A stretch of 64,000 nucleotides of DNA, taken from the NCBI RefSeq assembly GCF_010727945.1, contig NZ_AP022569.1, forward strand, positions 2,604,001 through 2,668,000. The letters are read 5' to 3'. Positions 1 to 8,083 of this stretch are shown here, piece by piece. The notes under the pieces are model-generated. The model searched no databases and had not been told where the DNA came from. It saw nothing but the letters and a program-made list of their open reading frames with translations. Made by a program: the position numbers and the translations under genes. The DNA comes from Mycobacterium cookii (GTDB lineage: Bacteria; Actinomycetota; Actinomycetes; Mycobacteriales; Mycobacteriaceae). Numbering within the stretch: position 1 is the stretch's first letter; every line of letters starts with the position of its first letter.

Positions 1-639
1 CATCAGCTCGGTCATGGTGTCGAGCAGGCTGAGCGCGACCGTGTTGCCGTGCCGGCCGGGAGACGATTGGGCGTCGCGGGAGTACAGCAGAGCGACGATC
101 GAGAGCGCCGAATACAGCCCGGTGCTGATGTCTGCCACCGGCGGTCCGGGTTTGGCCGGCGCGCCGGGATGACCGGTGACCGCGCAGGCACCGGACTCCG
201 CCTGCGCGAGCAGGTCGTAGGCGCGCTTGTGGGACAGCGGTCCGCCCGGGCCATAGCCGTCGATTTCGACCGCGATCACGTTCGGATGGCGCTGCTCCAG
301 ATCGGCTGCGCCGACGCCGAGCCGGGCGACCGCGCCGGGCGCGAGATTGGACACCAACACGTCGGCCCGGTCGAGAAGCTGGTGCAGAATGTCGAGTCCC
401 GCCTCGGTCTTCAGGTCGAGGGTCACCGATTCCTTACCGCGATTGGCCCAAACGAAGTGCGCGGCAAGGCCATTGACGACGTCGTCGTAATGCCGGGCGA
501 AGTCGCCGCCCTTGGGGTTTTCCACCTTGATCACACGAGCACCGAAATCGGCGAGCACCCGTGTGCAGATCGGCGCGGCGACCGCCTGCTCCAAGGCCAC
601 CACGGTGACGCCCGTCAGCGGCCCTCGGGTTTCCGGCAT
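1..639 (-). CDS. CaiB/BaiF (family III) CoA-transferase, 3' end outside window
   Basis: About 212 N-terminal residues are visible and the gene runs off the left edge. The start reads MPETRGPLTGVTVVALEQAV, followed by an ARVIKVE segment and LDLKTEAG, the usual N-terminal layout of family III CoA-transferases, which move CoA from a donor acyl-CoA to a free acid. The motif RAYDLLAQAESG carries the Asp that forms the aspartyl anhydride in formyl-CoA transferase, so this copy looks catalytically intact. The ATG shares its A with the TGA of the upstream SDR (TGATG), so the two are translationally coupled. It is the last visible gene of a minus-strand operon with SDR, acyl-CoA dehydrogenase and amidohydrolase genes. 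Family is confident; substrate is unknown. Confidence 0.85.
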   Translation of the reverse strand, partial: MPETRGPLTGVTVVALEQAVAAPICTRVLADFGARVIKVENPKGGDFARHYDDVVNGLAAHFVWANRGKESVTLDLKTEAGLDILHQLLDRADVLVSNLAPGAVARLGVGAADLEQRHPNVIAVEIDGYGPGGPLSHKRAYDLLAQAESGACAVTGHPGAPAKPGPPVADISTGLYSALSIVALLYSRDAQSSPGRHGNTVALSLLDTMTELM

Positions 640-1400
640 CACATCACCATGCCGCCATCCACCGGCAACACCTGACCGGTGATGTAGGAGGCGGCATCGG
701 AGGCCAGGAAGACGAATGCACCGGCAACCTCTGCGGGTTCGGCCCAGCGCTTCAACGGAATTCGGTTCATCATGTTCTCCGCGAATTTCTCGTTGGTCCG
801 AATGGTCTCGGTCATCTTGGTAGCGGCAAGTGGCGCGAGCGCGTTGACGAGGATGTTGTTGCGCGCCATCTCGCGGGCCAGCGACTTGGTGAACCCGATG
901 ATGCTGGCCTTGGCGGCCGAGTAGTTCACCTGGCCCAGTGTGCCGGTGATCCCAGCCGACGACACCACGTTGATGATGCGGCCCCTGCCGTCGGTGGGCA
1001 GAAACTTCAGCGCGGCCTGCGCGCAGTGCACGGCGCCCATCAGATGGATGTCCAGCACCCGATGAAAGCTCTCGTCGGTGAGGTCGGCGAACATTCCCGG
1101 CGCCGTCACGCCGGCGTTGTTGACCAGAACGTGCAGCACGCCGTCGGAGAGTCCGGCCGCGTGTTCGGCCGCCGCCTCAGCCGCCGCGCGGTCCCGGACG
1201 TCAAGCGCGGTGCTTTCCGCCTTCCCGCCGTCTGCGCAGATACGTTGGGCGACAGCCGAAGCCGCGTCGGCGTCCACATCGCTGACCAGAACCGCCGCCC
1301 CGGCTGCGGCCAACGCTCCGGCAACAGCAGCGCCGATTCCGGTGCCCGACCCGGTGACCAGCGCCGAGCGACCAGTCAGGTCGAACAGCGACCGCGCCAT
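639..1400 (-). CDS. Short-chain dehydrogenase/reductase (3-oxoacyl-ACP reductase-like)
   Basis: A 253-residue classical SDR. The cofactor loop TGSGTGIG lies near residue 16, the NNAG motif follows mid-protein, catalytic Ser is in NVVSSAG, the YxxxK motif is YSAAK, and the C-terminal signature ITGQVLPVDGG is present. I chose MARSLFDLTG as the start because its ATG overlaps the stop of the upstream acyl-CoA dehydrogenase as TGATG; longer frames upstream would run inside that gene. By family it oxidises or reduces a secondary alcohol/ketone with NAD(P)(H), plausibly a 3-hydroxyacyl-CoA step given its acyl-CoA dehydrogenase and CoA-transferase neighbours. The exact substrate cannot be read from sequence. 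Confidence 0.88.
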   Translation of the reverse strand: MARSLFDLTGRSALVTGSGTGIGAAVAGALAAAGAAVLVSDVDADAASAVAQRICADGGKAESTALDVRDRAAAEAAAEHAAGLSDGVLHVLVNNAGVTAPGMFADLTDESFHRVLDIHLMGAVHCAQAALKFLPTDGRGRIINVVSSAGITGTLGQVNYSAAKASIIGFTKSLAREMARNNILVNALAPLAATKMTETIRTNEKFAENMMNRIPLKRWAEPAEVAGAFVFLASDAASYITGQVLPVDGGMVM

Positions 1401-2581
1401 CAGTAGCTCCTCGGCAAGCCGAGCACGTGCTCGCCAAGGAAGTTGAGAATCATCTCCTGGCTGACCGGCGCGATCTTCATCAGGCGGGACTCGCGGAAGT
1501 AGCGCGACACGTGGTACTCCTCGGAGTAGCCCATCCCGCCGTGCAGTTGCAGCGCCCGATCGGCCGCTGCGAATCCGGCGTCCGCGCACAGGTACTTCGC
1601 GGTATTCGCTTCGCGCCCACAGGGTTTCCCATTGTCGTACAGCCAGGTCGCCTTGCGCAGAATGAGTTCCGCGGCGTCGAGACGGGCCAGCGAGTCGGCC
1701 AGCGGGAACTGCAGGCCCTGGTTCATACCGATCGGGCGGTTGAACACGACTCGCTCATTGCCGTACTTCACGGCCTTGTCCAACGCGACACGTCCGATGC
1801 CGAGCGCTTCGGCGGCGATCAGCATCCGCTCCGGGTTGAGACCGTCGAGGATGTACTTGAAGCCTTTCCCCTCTTCGCCGACGCGGTCCTCGACCGGGAC
1901 GATCAGATCGTCGATGAAGACCTCGTTGGAGCTGACGGCATTGCGGCCCATCTTCTTGATCGGCCGGATGTCGACGTGGTCGCGATCGAGGTCAGTGAGG
2001 AACAGCGTCATCCCGTCGGTCTTCTTCGTGACCTGATCGAACGGCGTGGTACGAGTCAGCAGCAGAATCTTCTCGGATTCCAGCGCCTTGGAGATCCAGA
2101 CCTTGCGCCCGTTGATCCGGTACGTGTCGCCTTCGCGCTTGGCGAACGTCGTGATACGCGATGTATCAAGGCCCGCACCGGGTTCGGTGACGCCGAAGCA
2201 CACGTGCAGATCGCCGTTGACGATCCGCGGGAGCGTCCTGGCCTTCAACTCATCAGAGCCGTGCTTGACGACCGGCTGCATGCCGAAAATGGTCAGGTGA
2301 ATCGCGCTGGCGCCGTTCATGGCCGCACCCGAGCGCGACACCTCCTCGAGCAGCAGCGTCGCCTCGGTGATGCCGAGTCCGTGGCCCCCGTACTCCTCGG
2401 GGATCGTCATACCGAGCCAGCCGCCCTTGGCGATCGCGTCGTAGAACTCCTGCGGGAACTCGTGCGCCAGGTCTTTTTCCATCCAGTACTGGTCGTCGAA
2501 CTTCGACGCCAGCTCGGCGACCGACTTGCGGATCAGCTCCTGGTCATCGGTCAGCTCGAAGTTCATCCCACCGCCGGCCAC
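1400..2581 (-). CDS. Acyl-CoA dehydrogenase
   Basis: A 393-residue FAD-dependent acyl-CoA dehydrogenase of normal full length. It has the N-terminal helical domain (LTDDQELIRKSVAELASKF), the beta-domain motif CFGVTEPGAGLD followed by INGRKVWIS, and the C-terminal helical domain with ALQLHGGMGYSEEYHVSRYFRE, where the second Glu of GYSEE is near the usual catalytic-base position. I chose the GTG start (VAGGGMNFEL) because AAAGGAG sits 8 nt upstream; the internal ATG 15 nt further in is possible. It should introduce an alpha,beta double bond into an acyl-CoA and pass electrons to ETF. It is followed by an SDR and a CoA-transferase with start/stop overlaps. Confidence 0.9.
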   Translation of the reverse strand: MAGGGMNFELTDDQELIRKSVAELASKFDDQYWMEKDLAHEFPQEFYDAIAKGGWLGMTIPEEYGGHGLGITEATLLLEEVSRSGAAMNGASAIHLTIFGMQPVVKHGSDELKARTLPRIVNGDLHVCFGVTEPGAGLDTSRITTFAKREGDTYRINGRKVWISKALESEKILLLTRTTPFDQVTKKTDGMTLFLTDLDRDHVDIRPIKKMGRNAVSSNEVFIDDLIVPVEDRVGEEGKGFKYILDGLNPERMLIAAEALGIGRVALDKAVKYGNERVVFNRPIGMNQGLQFPLADSLARLDAAELILRKATWLYDNGKPCGREANTAKYLCADAGFAAADRALQLHGGMGYSEEYHVSRYFRESRLMKIAPVSQEMILNFLGEHVLGLPRSY

Positions 2582-2608
2582 TGCGAAATCTCCTTTGAAT
2601 GAATTGCC

Positions 2609-2625
2609 GCACCGGCTTTCGGTGC
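2609..2625. other. Short GC-rich inverted repeat between two operon genes
   Basis: GCACCG and CGGTGC form a 6-bp stem with a 5-nt loop in the 109-bp gap between the amidohydrolase and the downstream acyl-CoA dehydrogenase. There is no T-run on the minus-strand side, so it is not a canonical terminator. It could be a partial terminator or an mRNA-processing hairpin, or chance in GC-rich DNA. Confidence 0.3.
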
Positions 2626-2690
2626 CGGCCCGCTGCGTCCGGCTTCGCCGCACTTGCGACCGCCACGGGCAGACGAAGACCGGTGGCGCG

Positions 2691-3983
2691 TCAGTCCTTG
2701 TTTCCGGTGAGTTCCTTGGCGCTGGCCGCGAAGTCGGCAAAGCTGGCGCCACCGTGCTCGTGTTTCGACAGCGCCCGGATCGAGACATCGTGTCCCTCAG
2801 CGGCTTTGCGCAACGCACCAACCGTGGCCTGAGCTTCAGTGATGTGGCTGAACGGATCGAAGGAGTACCAGCGCATCGCGTTCTGATACGACATCTTCTT
2901 GATCTCGTCGTCCGGAACATTGTTCCGCGACAACACGTCCCACAGCTCCTCGGGGGCACCCGGCCACATCGAATCGCTGTGCGGGTAGTCGGCCTCCCAG
3001 CAGATGTTGTCGATGCCGATCTCGTTGCGCAGTGCGACTCCGACCTTGTCGCTGATGAAGCAGGTCAGGAAGTGCTCGCGGAACACCTCGCTGGGCAACT
3101 TGCCTTTGAAGTCCTGGTGCGTCCACGTCGAGTGCATCTCGTAGGTCCGGTCGGCCCGCTCCAGGAAGTAAGGGATCCAGCCGGTGCCGCCCTCGGACAG
3201 GGCGACCTTCAAGTCCGGATATTCCTTGATCGGCTTGGACCACAACAGGTCTGCGGCGGCTTGCACGATGTTCATCGGCTGCAGCGTGATCATCACGTCC
3301 ATCGGCGCATCCGGCGCGGTGATCGCCAGCCGGCCCGACGATCCGATGTGCACATTCATCACGGTGTCGGTGTCGCACAACGCTTCCCACAACGGTTTCC
3401 AGTAATCGTTATGGAAGCTCGGGTAGCCCATCGCGGCGGGATTCTCGGTGAAGGTCAGCGCGTGCACGCCCTTCTTCGCAACCCGTCGCACCTCTTTGGC
3501 GCACTCCTCGGCATCCCAGATCACCGGTATCGCCATCGGGATGAAGCGGGCCGGGTACGCGCCGCACCATTCCTCGATGTGCCAGTCGTTGTATGCCTGC
3601 ACCAGCGCGATGGAGAAGTCGTGGTCTTCGGTGGCGAACAACCGCGCGGCGAAACCGGGAAACGACGGAAAGCAGATCGAGGCCAGGATGCCGCCGGCGT
3701 TCATGTCCTTGACTCGCTCGTCGACGTTGTAGCAACCCGGGCGGATCTCATCGAGGCCCTGCGGCTCCAGCCCGTACTCCTCCTTGGGCCGGCCGGCGAC
3801 CGCGTTAAGCGCGACGTTGGGGATCACGGTGTCGCGGAACTGCCAGGTGTCGGAGCCGTCTTCGTTGTGCACCAGGCGCGGCGCATCGTCGGCGTACTTC
3901 TTCGGCAGGTGGTTCTTGAACATGTCCGGCGGCTCGACGGTGTGGTCGTCGACACTGATCAAAATCATGTCTTCTTTATTCAC
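2691..3983 (-). CDS. Amidohydrolase family 2 (ACMSD-like metal-dependent hydrolase)
   Basis: A 430-residue amidohydrolase-2 (TIM-barrel) protein. Visible metal-site candidates are the N-terminal ISVDDHTVEPPDMF, His in NVHIGSSG, Glu in ALSEGGTGWIPYF and Asp in EADYPHSDSMWP, the pattern common in the large actinobacterial set of these enzymes. Family members hydrolyse or decarboxylate small cyclic acids, often in aromatic or terpenoid catabolism; the reaction here is unknown. The GTG start (MNKEDM) has GGAGAGGAA about 6 nt upstream. It is first in the minus operon leading to the acyl-CoA dehydrogenase, SDR and CoA-transferase, and is divergent from the Rieske operon. A relative is encoded at 23651-24823. 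Confidence 0.85.
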   Translation of the reverse strand: MNKEDMILISVDDHTVEPPDMFKNHLPKKYADDAPRLVHNEDGSDTWQFRDTVIPNVALNAVAGRPKEEYGLEPQGLDEIRPGCYNVDERVKDMNAGGILASICFPSFPGFAARLFATEDHDFSIALVQAYNDWHIEEWCGAYPARFIPMAIPVIWDAEECAKEVRRVAKKGVHALTFTENPAAMGYPSFHNDYWKPLWEALCDTDTVMNVHIGSSGRLAITAPDAPMDVMITLQPMNIVQAAADLLWSKPIKEYPDLKVALSEGGTGWIPYFLERADRTYEMHSTWTHQDFKGKLPSEVFREHFLTCFISDKVGVALRNEIGIDNICWEADYPHSDSMWPGAPEELWDVLSRNNVPDDEIKKMSYQNAMRWYSFDPFSHITEAQATVGALRKAAEGHDVSIRALSKHEHGGASFADFAASAKELTGNKD

Positions 3984-4313
3984 TGCCCGTTCCTCTCCAT
4001 TGGGGCTCCGTTCGGGGCCCCCTGGTCGTCGGCCTGCGATTCGTCGGCGATCGCCGCGCTAGTGGCCGATCCGTCGACCAATAGCTTTCGCCGTTGAGTT
4101 CGCCCCTGTAATGGAAATTAGCTTCTCAGTTCGCGAGAATCAACATCTTGAGGCTACCCCTGCCACGTTCCGGGGTGCCACGGCGTCGCCATCCGCGCCT
4201 CCCGCCGGAACGTCGTTGCCCCAGCTGAACGGCAAAAGATTGACCAATCCAAGCGTTCGTGGAAACCTATTGGTCAAATATGAGAATATGATTCTCGTAA
4301 GTGAGGAGGCCGT
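3984..4313. other. Divergent intergenic region (330 bp) with regulatory signals
   Basis: No convincing gene lies here. It separates the minus-strand amidohydrolase operon from the plus-strand Rieske operon and must hold both promoters. It is locally more AT-rich than its flanks. It contains the palindrome GAGAAT-ATG-ATTCTC (annotated separately) and, near 4122-4139, an imperfect dyad TTCTC-N7-GAGAA whose half-sites point the other way, which might be a second, weaker site serving the amidohydrolase side. Confidence 0.6.
4282..4296. promoter_or_regulatory. Palindromic operator GAGAAT-N3-ATTCTC, site A
   Basis: The sequence is GAGAATATGATTCTC, perfect 6-bp half-sites around a 3-bp spacer, ending 17 nt before the start codon of the carboxymuconolactone-decarboxylase-like gene. 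The same half-sites recur at 11219, 12905, 46815 and 51918. Its position next to the start codon suggests repression of the CMD-Rieske-amidohydrolase-acyl-CoA dehydrogenase operon, which is an inference. Confidence 0.75.
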
Positions 4314-4865
4314 ATGCGTCTGCCCCCGTTGCCGGCGGATGAGTGGGACGACGCTGCCCGGCACGCGGTGTCAGGCATGCTGCCCGAGGAGCGGCGCAAT
4401 CCGGACGATGCGGGCACCCTGCTGTCCACCATGGTGCGCCACCCGAAGCTCACCCGGGCGTATCTGCGCTTCAGCACCTACCTGCTCTACGGGTCGACGC
4501 TGCCGGCCCGCATCCGCGAGCAGGTCGTCCTGCGCGTTGCGCATCGTCGCGGCTGCAGCTACGAGTGGACGCACCACGTGGAGATGGCCCACGAAGTGGG
4601 TTTGTCGGACGCCGACATCGAGGCCGTGCGATCCGGCAACGCGGACAACGACTTCGACCGCGCGTTGTTGTGCGCGGTCGACGAGCTCGACGAAAAGTCG
4701 AACATGTCCGACCAGACGTGGGCCGCGCTCAGCGCACAACTCGACGAGCGGCAGCGGATGGACCTGGTCTTCACCGTCGGTAACTACGTCGCACTTGCAA
4801 TGGCACTGAACACGTTTGGCGTCGAGGTCGAAGGAGACCACGGCGACGAGACACCAGAGAGGTAA
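4314..4865 (+). CDS. Carboxymuconolactone decarboxylase family protein (AhpD-like fold)
   Basis: A 183-residue all-helical protein. The core TLPARIREQVVLRVAHRRG followed by CSYEWTHHVEMA matches the CMD/AhpD family. Only one Cys is present where AhpD peroxidases have CxxC, so a peroxidase-reductase role is unlikely; the His pair after it is kept. Many catabolic clusters carry such proteins without known chemistry. ATG follows GAGGAGG at good spacing. It is first in the seven-gene plus operon and sits just downstream of operator site A, so its expression is probably controlled by the same regulator. A dehydrating or decarboxylating role on a cyclic intermediate is possible but unproven. Confidence 0.8.
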   Translation: MRLPPLPADEWDDAARHAVSGMLPEERRNPDDAGTLLSTMVRHPKLTRAYLRFSTYLLYGSTLPARIREQVVLRVAHRRGCSYEWTHHVEMAHEVGLSDADIEAVRSGNADNDFDRALLCAVDELDEKSNMSDQTWAALSAQLDERQRMDLVFTVGNYVALAMALNTFGVEVEGDHGDETPER

Positions 4866-4870
4866 GGACG

Positions 4871-6148
4871 TTGGCACACTTTCCGAAACCGGCCGCCGGC
4901 AGCTGGACAGAGAACTATCCCGAGCTGGGGACGGCGCCGGTCGACTACAGCGACTCGATCGACCCGGAGTTCTTCGAAGCCGAACGCGAGGCGGTGTTCA
5001 AGAAGACTTGGCTCAACGTCGGCCGGGTCAACCGGCTCCCGCGCACTGGCAGCTATTTCACCAAAGAGTTGCCGTCGGCGGGCAAAGGCACATCCGTCAT
5101 CATCGTCAAGACCAAGGACGGCTCGGTCAAGGCCTACCACAATGTCTGCCGCCACCGCGGAAACAAGTTGGTGTGGAACGACTTTCCGAATGAGGAGACC
5201 TCGGGAACGTGCCGCCAGTTCACCTGCAAGTACCACGCGTGGCGCTACAGCCTGGACGGTGACCTGACCTTCGTCCAGCAAGAAGACGAATTCTTCGACC
5301 TCGACAAGAGCAAATACGGCCTGGCGCCGGTGCGCTGCGAGGTGTGGGAAGGCTTCATCTTCATCAACTTCGACAACAACGCGGCCCCGCTGGTCGACTA
5401 TCTGGGCCCGCTCGCCAAGAGCATCGAGGGCTACCCGTTCGGCGAGATGACGGAGACCTACTCCTACCGGGCAGAGGTCGGCAGCAACTGGAAGCTGTTC
5501 ATCGACGCGTTCGTCGAGTTCTACCACGCGCCGATCCTGCACCAAGGGCAGTACACCAAGGAAGAGGCCGCCAAGATCCAGAAGTTCGGCTACGAGGCGC
5601 TGCACTACGAAGTGGCCGGTCCGCACAGCCTGCAGTCGACCTGGGGTGGTCAGGCGCCTCCCCCGGACATGTCGATGGTCAAGCCCCTGGACCAGGTGTT
5701 GCGCAGCGGGTTGTTCGGGCCGTGGGACAAACCGGAGATCATCGAGAACCTGGACTTGCCACCAGGAGTCAACGTCAAGCGGGTTCCGCAGTGGGGTATC
5801 GACTCGTGGCTGTTCTATCCGAACTTCATGCTGCTGATCTGGGAACCGGGCTGGTTCCTGACCTACCACTACTGGCCGACCGCGGTGGACAAGCACATCT
5901 TCGAGTCCACGCTGTATTTCGTCCCGCCGCGCAATGCGCGCGAACGCCTGGCCCAGGAGTTGGCTGCCGTGACGTTCAAGGAATACGCGCTGCAGGACGC
6001 CAATACGCTGGAAGCAACCCAGACCATGATCGGCACCCGGGCCGTCGAGCAGTTCCTGCTGTGCGACCAGGAGATCTTGATCCGTCATCTGCACAAGACG
6101 ACCGGTGACTACGTGAAGGAGTATCAAAGCAATGGCGCTTCCGTCTGA
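4871..6148 (+). CDS. Rieske non-heme iron oxygenase, alpha (catalytic) subunit
   Basis: A 425-residue ring-hydroxylating oxygenase alpha subunit. The N-terminal Rieske domain shows CRHRGN and, after a gap, CKYHAWRY, the two Cys-His pairs that bind the 2Fe-2S cluster. The C-terminal catalytic domain has DAFVEFYHAPILH, giving the bridging Asp and two Fe-ligand His. The start is TTG with an AAGGA Shine-Dalgarno; no in-frame ATG nearby fits. Family members hydroxylate aromatic, steroid or terpenoid rings and need a reductase. None is in this operon, but a KshB-type flavin/2Fe-2S reductase at 51968-52984 lies behind an identical operator and is the best candidate partner. No beta subunit is seen, as in KshA-type homo-oligomers. 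Confidence 0.92.
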   Translation: MAHFPKPAAGSWTENYPELGTAPVDYSDSIDPEFFEAEREAVFKKTWLNVGRVNRLPRTGSYFTKELPSAGKGTSVIIVKTKDGSVKAYHNVCRHRGNKLVWNDFPNEETSGTCRQFTCKYHAWRYSLDGDLTFVQQEDEFFDLDKSKYGLAPVRCEVWEGFIFINFDNNAAPLVDYLGPLAKSIEGYPFGEMTETYSYRAEVGSNWKLFIDAFVEFYHAPILHQGQYTKEEAAKIQKFGYEALHYEVAGPHSLQSTWGGQAPPPDMSMVKPLDQVLRSGLFGPWDKPEIIENLDLPPGVNVKRVPQWGIDSWLFYPNFMLLIWEPGWFLTYHYWPTAVDKHIFESTLYFVPPRNARERLAQELAAVTFKEYALQDANTLEATQTMIGTRAVEQFLLCDQEILIRHLHKTTGDYVKEYQSNGASV

Positions 6149-6455
6149 ATTCGCGGCACTGGAGCCGTTTTTGGAGTGGGATCTGGCCACCGAGCCCGAG
6201 CGCTACGCCAAGCGGCTGGCCTCTTCGATGGCCGAGATGCAGGCGTTCTACGATGTGGCTTTCCCGAAGCTCAACGATGTGATCGAGTACTGCGACAAGT
6301 TCCCGCTCGACGACCTGCCCGAGGACGCGAGGACTCTGATGCACATCATGCAATCGCTGGTGATGGTGTCGTTCCCGATCGAAGCGTGGAAGCAGCCGCG
6401 AGTGCCCGACAGCGGGGCGGCCTGGGTCGAAGTGCTTCGGGAGCCGGTGATCTGA
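6132..6455 (+). CDS. Small conserved-type protein of unknown function
   Basis: A 107-residue, acidic, probably helical and cytosolic protein (LEWDLATEPERYAKRLASSM, DVAFPKLNDVIEYCDKF). No signal peptide, membrane segment or known motif is visible. Its ATG lies inside the last 17 nt of the Rieske oxygenase gene, so the two are tightly coupled and it may serve as a small accessory to that oxygenase. I do not recognise the family. Codon use is like the neighbours, and an operon-internal position with overlap supports that it is a real gene. Confidence 0.75.
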   Translation: MALPSEFAALEPFLEWDLATEPERYAKRLASSMAEMQAFYDVAFPKLNDVIEYCDKFPLDDLPEDARTLMHIMQSLVMVSFPIEAWKQPRVPDSGAAWVEVLREPVI

Positions 6456-6459
6456 GACT

Positions 6460-7674
6460 GTGCTGACGCTCAAGGCCGCCGGACTGCTCGACATCGACGC
6501 CGGCGAGATCGTCTCGCCCGGGATCGTGCGCGTCGACGAGGACCGGATCGTGGGCCTCGGCGGGCAACCCCAGGGGGACATCATCGACTTGGGCGACTCG
6601 ATCCTGCTGCCCGGACTGATGGACATGGAAGTCAATCTGCTGATGGGCGGGCGGGGCGAGACGCCCGGGCTGTCCCAGGTGCAGGACGATCCCCCGACGC
6701 GCGTGCTGCGTGCGGTCGGCAACGCCCGCCGCACGCTGCGGGCGGGATTCACCACCGTGCGCAACCTGGGCCTGTTCGTCAAGACCGGCGGTTACCTGCT
6801 CGACGTCGCGCTGGGCAAGGCCATCGACGCGGGCTGGATCGAAGGACCCCGAATCGTCCCGGCCGGCCACGCAATCACGCCCACCGGCGGGCACCTGGAC
6901 CCGACGATGTTCGCCGCGTTCATGCCCGGTGCACTCGAGCTCACAGTCGAAGAGGGCATCGCCAACGGAGTCGACGAAATCCGTAAGGCTGTGCGTTACC
7001 AGATCAAGCACGGCGCCCAGCTGATCAAGGTGTGCGTTTCGGGCGGCGTGATGTCGTTGACCGGTGAGGCTGGGGCGCAACACTATTCCGATGAGGAATT
7101 GCGCGCGATCGTCGATGAGGCGCACCGGCGGGGGCTGCGTGTCGCGGCGCATACACACGGAGCTGAAGCGGTCAAGCACGCGGTCGCGTGCGGGATCGAC
7201 TGCATCGAGCACGGGTTTCTGATGGATGACGAGGCCATCCAGATGCTGGTCGACAACGACCGGTTCCTGGTGACGACCCGCAGGCTCGCCCAGGCGATGG
7301 ATGTGTCCCGCGCTCCGAAGGCGTTGCAGGACAAGGCGGCCGAGATGTTCCCCAAGGCCGAAACGTCGATCAAGGCTGCCTACCAGGCCGGGGTGAAGAT
7401 CGCGGTCGGCACGGACGCCCCGGCAATCCCGCACGGCAAGAACGCCGATGAGCTCGTCACGTTGGTGGAATGGGGTATGCCGCCACTGGCGGTGTTGCGG
7501 GCCGCCACCGTGACCGCAGCCGAGCTGATCAATGTCACCGACCGAGGCCGGCTGGCCGAGGGCCAGCTCGCCGACATCATCGCGGTACCGGGAAACCCGT
7601 TGGAAGACATCACGGTTACCCAGCATGTGAACTTTGTTATGAAAGGCGGCAAAGTCTATGTCGGATCGAATTGA
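6460..7674 (+). CDS. Amidohydrolase (imidazolonepropionase-like) with altered HxH motif
   Basis: A 404-residue amidohydrolase-1 superfamily protein with an N-terminal beta-sandwich strand set, a TIM barrel and a C-terminal sandwich (LAEGQLADIIAVPGNPLEDI). The barrel keeps IKVCVSGG (carboxylated-Lys position), VAAHTHG, CIEHGF and GTDAPA. The first metal motif, normally LPGLID-x-HxH, reads LPGLMDMEVNLL, so both His are replaced (Glu and Asn). It may bind a single metal, use other ligands, or be a distinct subfamily. The GTG start is 4 nt after the preceding stop, and its 3' end overlaps the SnoaL-like gene by 17 nt. Predicted role: hydrolysis of a C-N or lactone bond in the pathway, uncertain. 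Confidence 0.82.
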   Translation: MLTLKAAGLLDIDAGEIVSPGIVRVDEDRIVGLGGQPQGDIIDLGDSILLPGLMDMEVNLLMGGRGETPGLSQVQDDPPTRVLRAVGNARRTLRAGFTTVRNLGLFVKTGGYLLDVALGKAIDAGWIEGPRIVPAGHAITPTGGHLDPTMFAAFMPGALELTVEEGIANGVDEIRKAVRYQIKHGAQLIKVCVSGGVMSLTGEAGAQHYSDEELRAIVDEAHRRGLRVAAHTHGAEAVKHAVACGIDCIEHGFLMDDEAIQMLVDNDRFLVTTRRLAQAMDVSRAPKALQDKAAEMFPKAETSIKAAYQAGVKIAVGTDAPAIPHGKNADELVTLVEWGMPPLAVLRAATVTAAELINVTDRGRLAEGQLADIIAVPGNPLEDITVTQHVNFVMKGGKVYVGSN

Positions 7675-8083
7675 GGACCTCGTCGAGATCCAGCAGTTGC
7701 TGGCCCGCTACGCGGTCACGATCACCCAGGAAGACATCGACGGCCTGATCGCCGTGTTCACGCCGGACGGCACCTACAGCGCGTTCGGCGAAACCTATTC
7801 GCTGGACCGGTTTCCGGTGCTCGTCGATGCCGCGCCCAAGGGTCTGTTCATGACCGCGACACCGGTCATCGAATTGGACGGTGACACGGCGACCGGAACG
7901 CAGCCGCTGTGCTTCATCGACAACGCCACCCACGACATGCGTATCGGCTACTACAAGGACACCTACGTGCGGACGGATGACGGCTGGCGGTTGAAAACCC
8001 GCGCCATGACGTTCATTCGGCGTAGCGGTGTGCACGACTCAGGGCGCCCGCACGCTATCGGGCGGCCTTCAGCTCAAGCATGA
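7658..8083 (+). CDS. SnoaL-like / NTF2-fold polyketide-cyclase-type protein
   Basis: A 141-residue protein of the NTF2-like superfamily: N-terminal helix IEDLVEIQQLLARYAVTI, then DGLIAVFTPDGTYSAFG and a beta-rich half ending WRLKTRAMTFIRR. These folds form a cone-shaped pocket used by small isomerases, dehydratases and cyclases such as ketosteroid isomerase and scytalone dehydratase. The ATG has GAAAGGCGG upstream and overlaps the amidohydrolase; the stop overlaps the next ATG as ATGA. The fold is confident from pattern, while the reaction is not. In a steroid-like pathway an isomerase or hydratase role would be natural, but no catalytic Tyr/Asp assignment is claimed. Confidence 0.8.
   Translation: MSDRIEDLVEIQQLLARYAVTITQEDIDGLIAVFTPDGTYSAFGETYSLDRFPVLVDAAPKGLFMTATPVIELDGDTATGTQPLCFIDNATHDMRIGYYKDTYVRTDDGWRLKTRAMTFIRRSGVHDSGRPHAIGRPSAQA

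Noticed and set aside
2526..4097. Long open frame on the plus strand opposite the amidohydrolase and acyl-CoA dehydrogenase genes
   Set aside because: It mirrors two real minus-strand genes, has no ribosome site and its product (Arg/Val/His-rich) has no family features; long antisense frames are normal at this GC content.
4122..4139. TTCTC-N7-GAGAA as another GAGAAT-regulon operator
   Set aside because: The half-sites point outward and the spacing is 7 rather than 3, so it does not match the five-site consensus.
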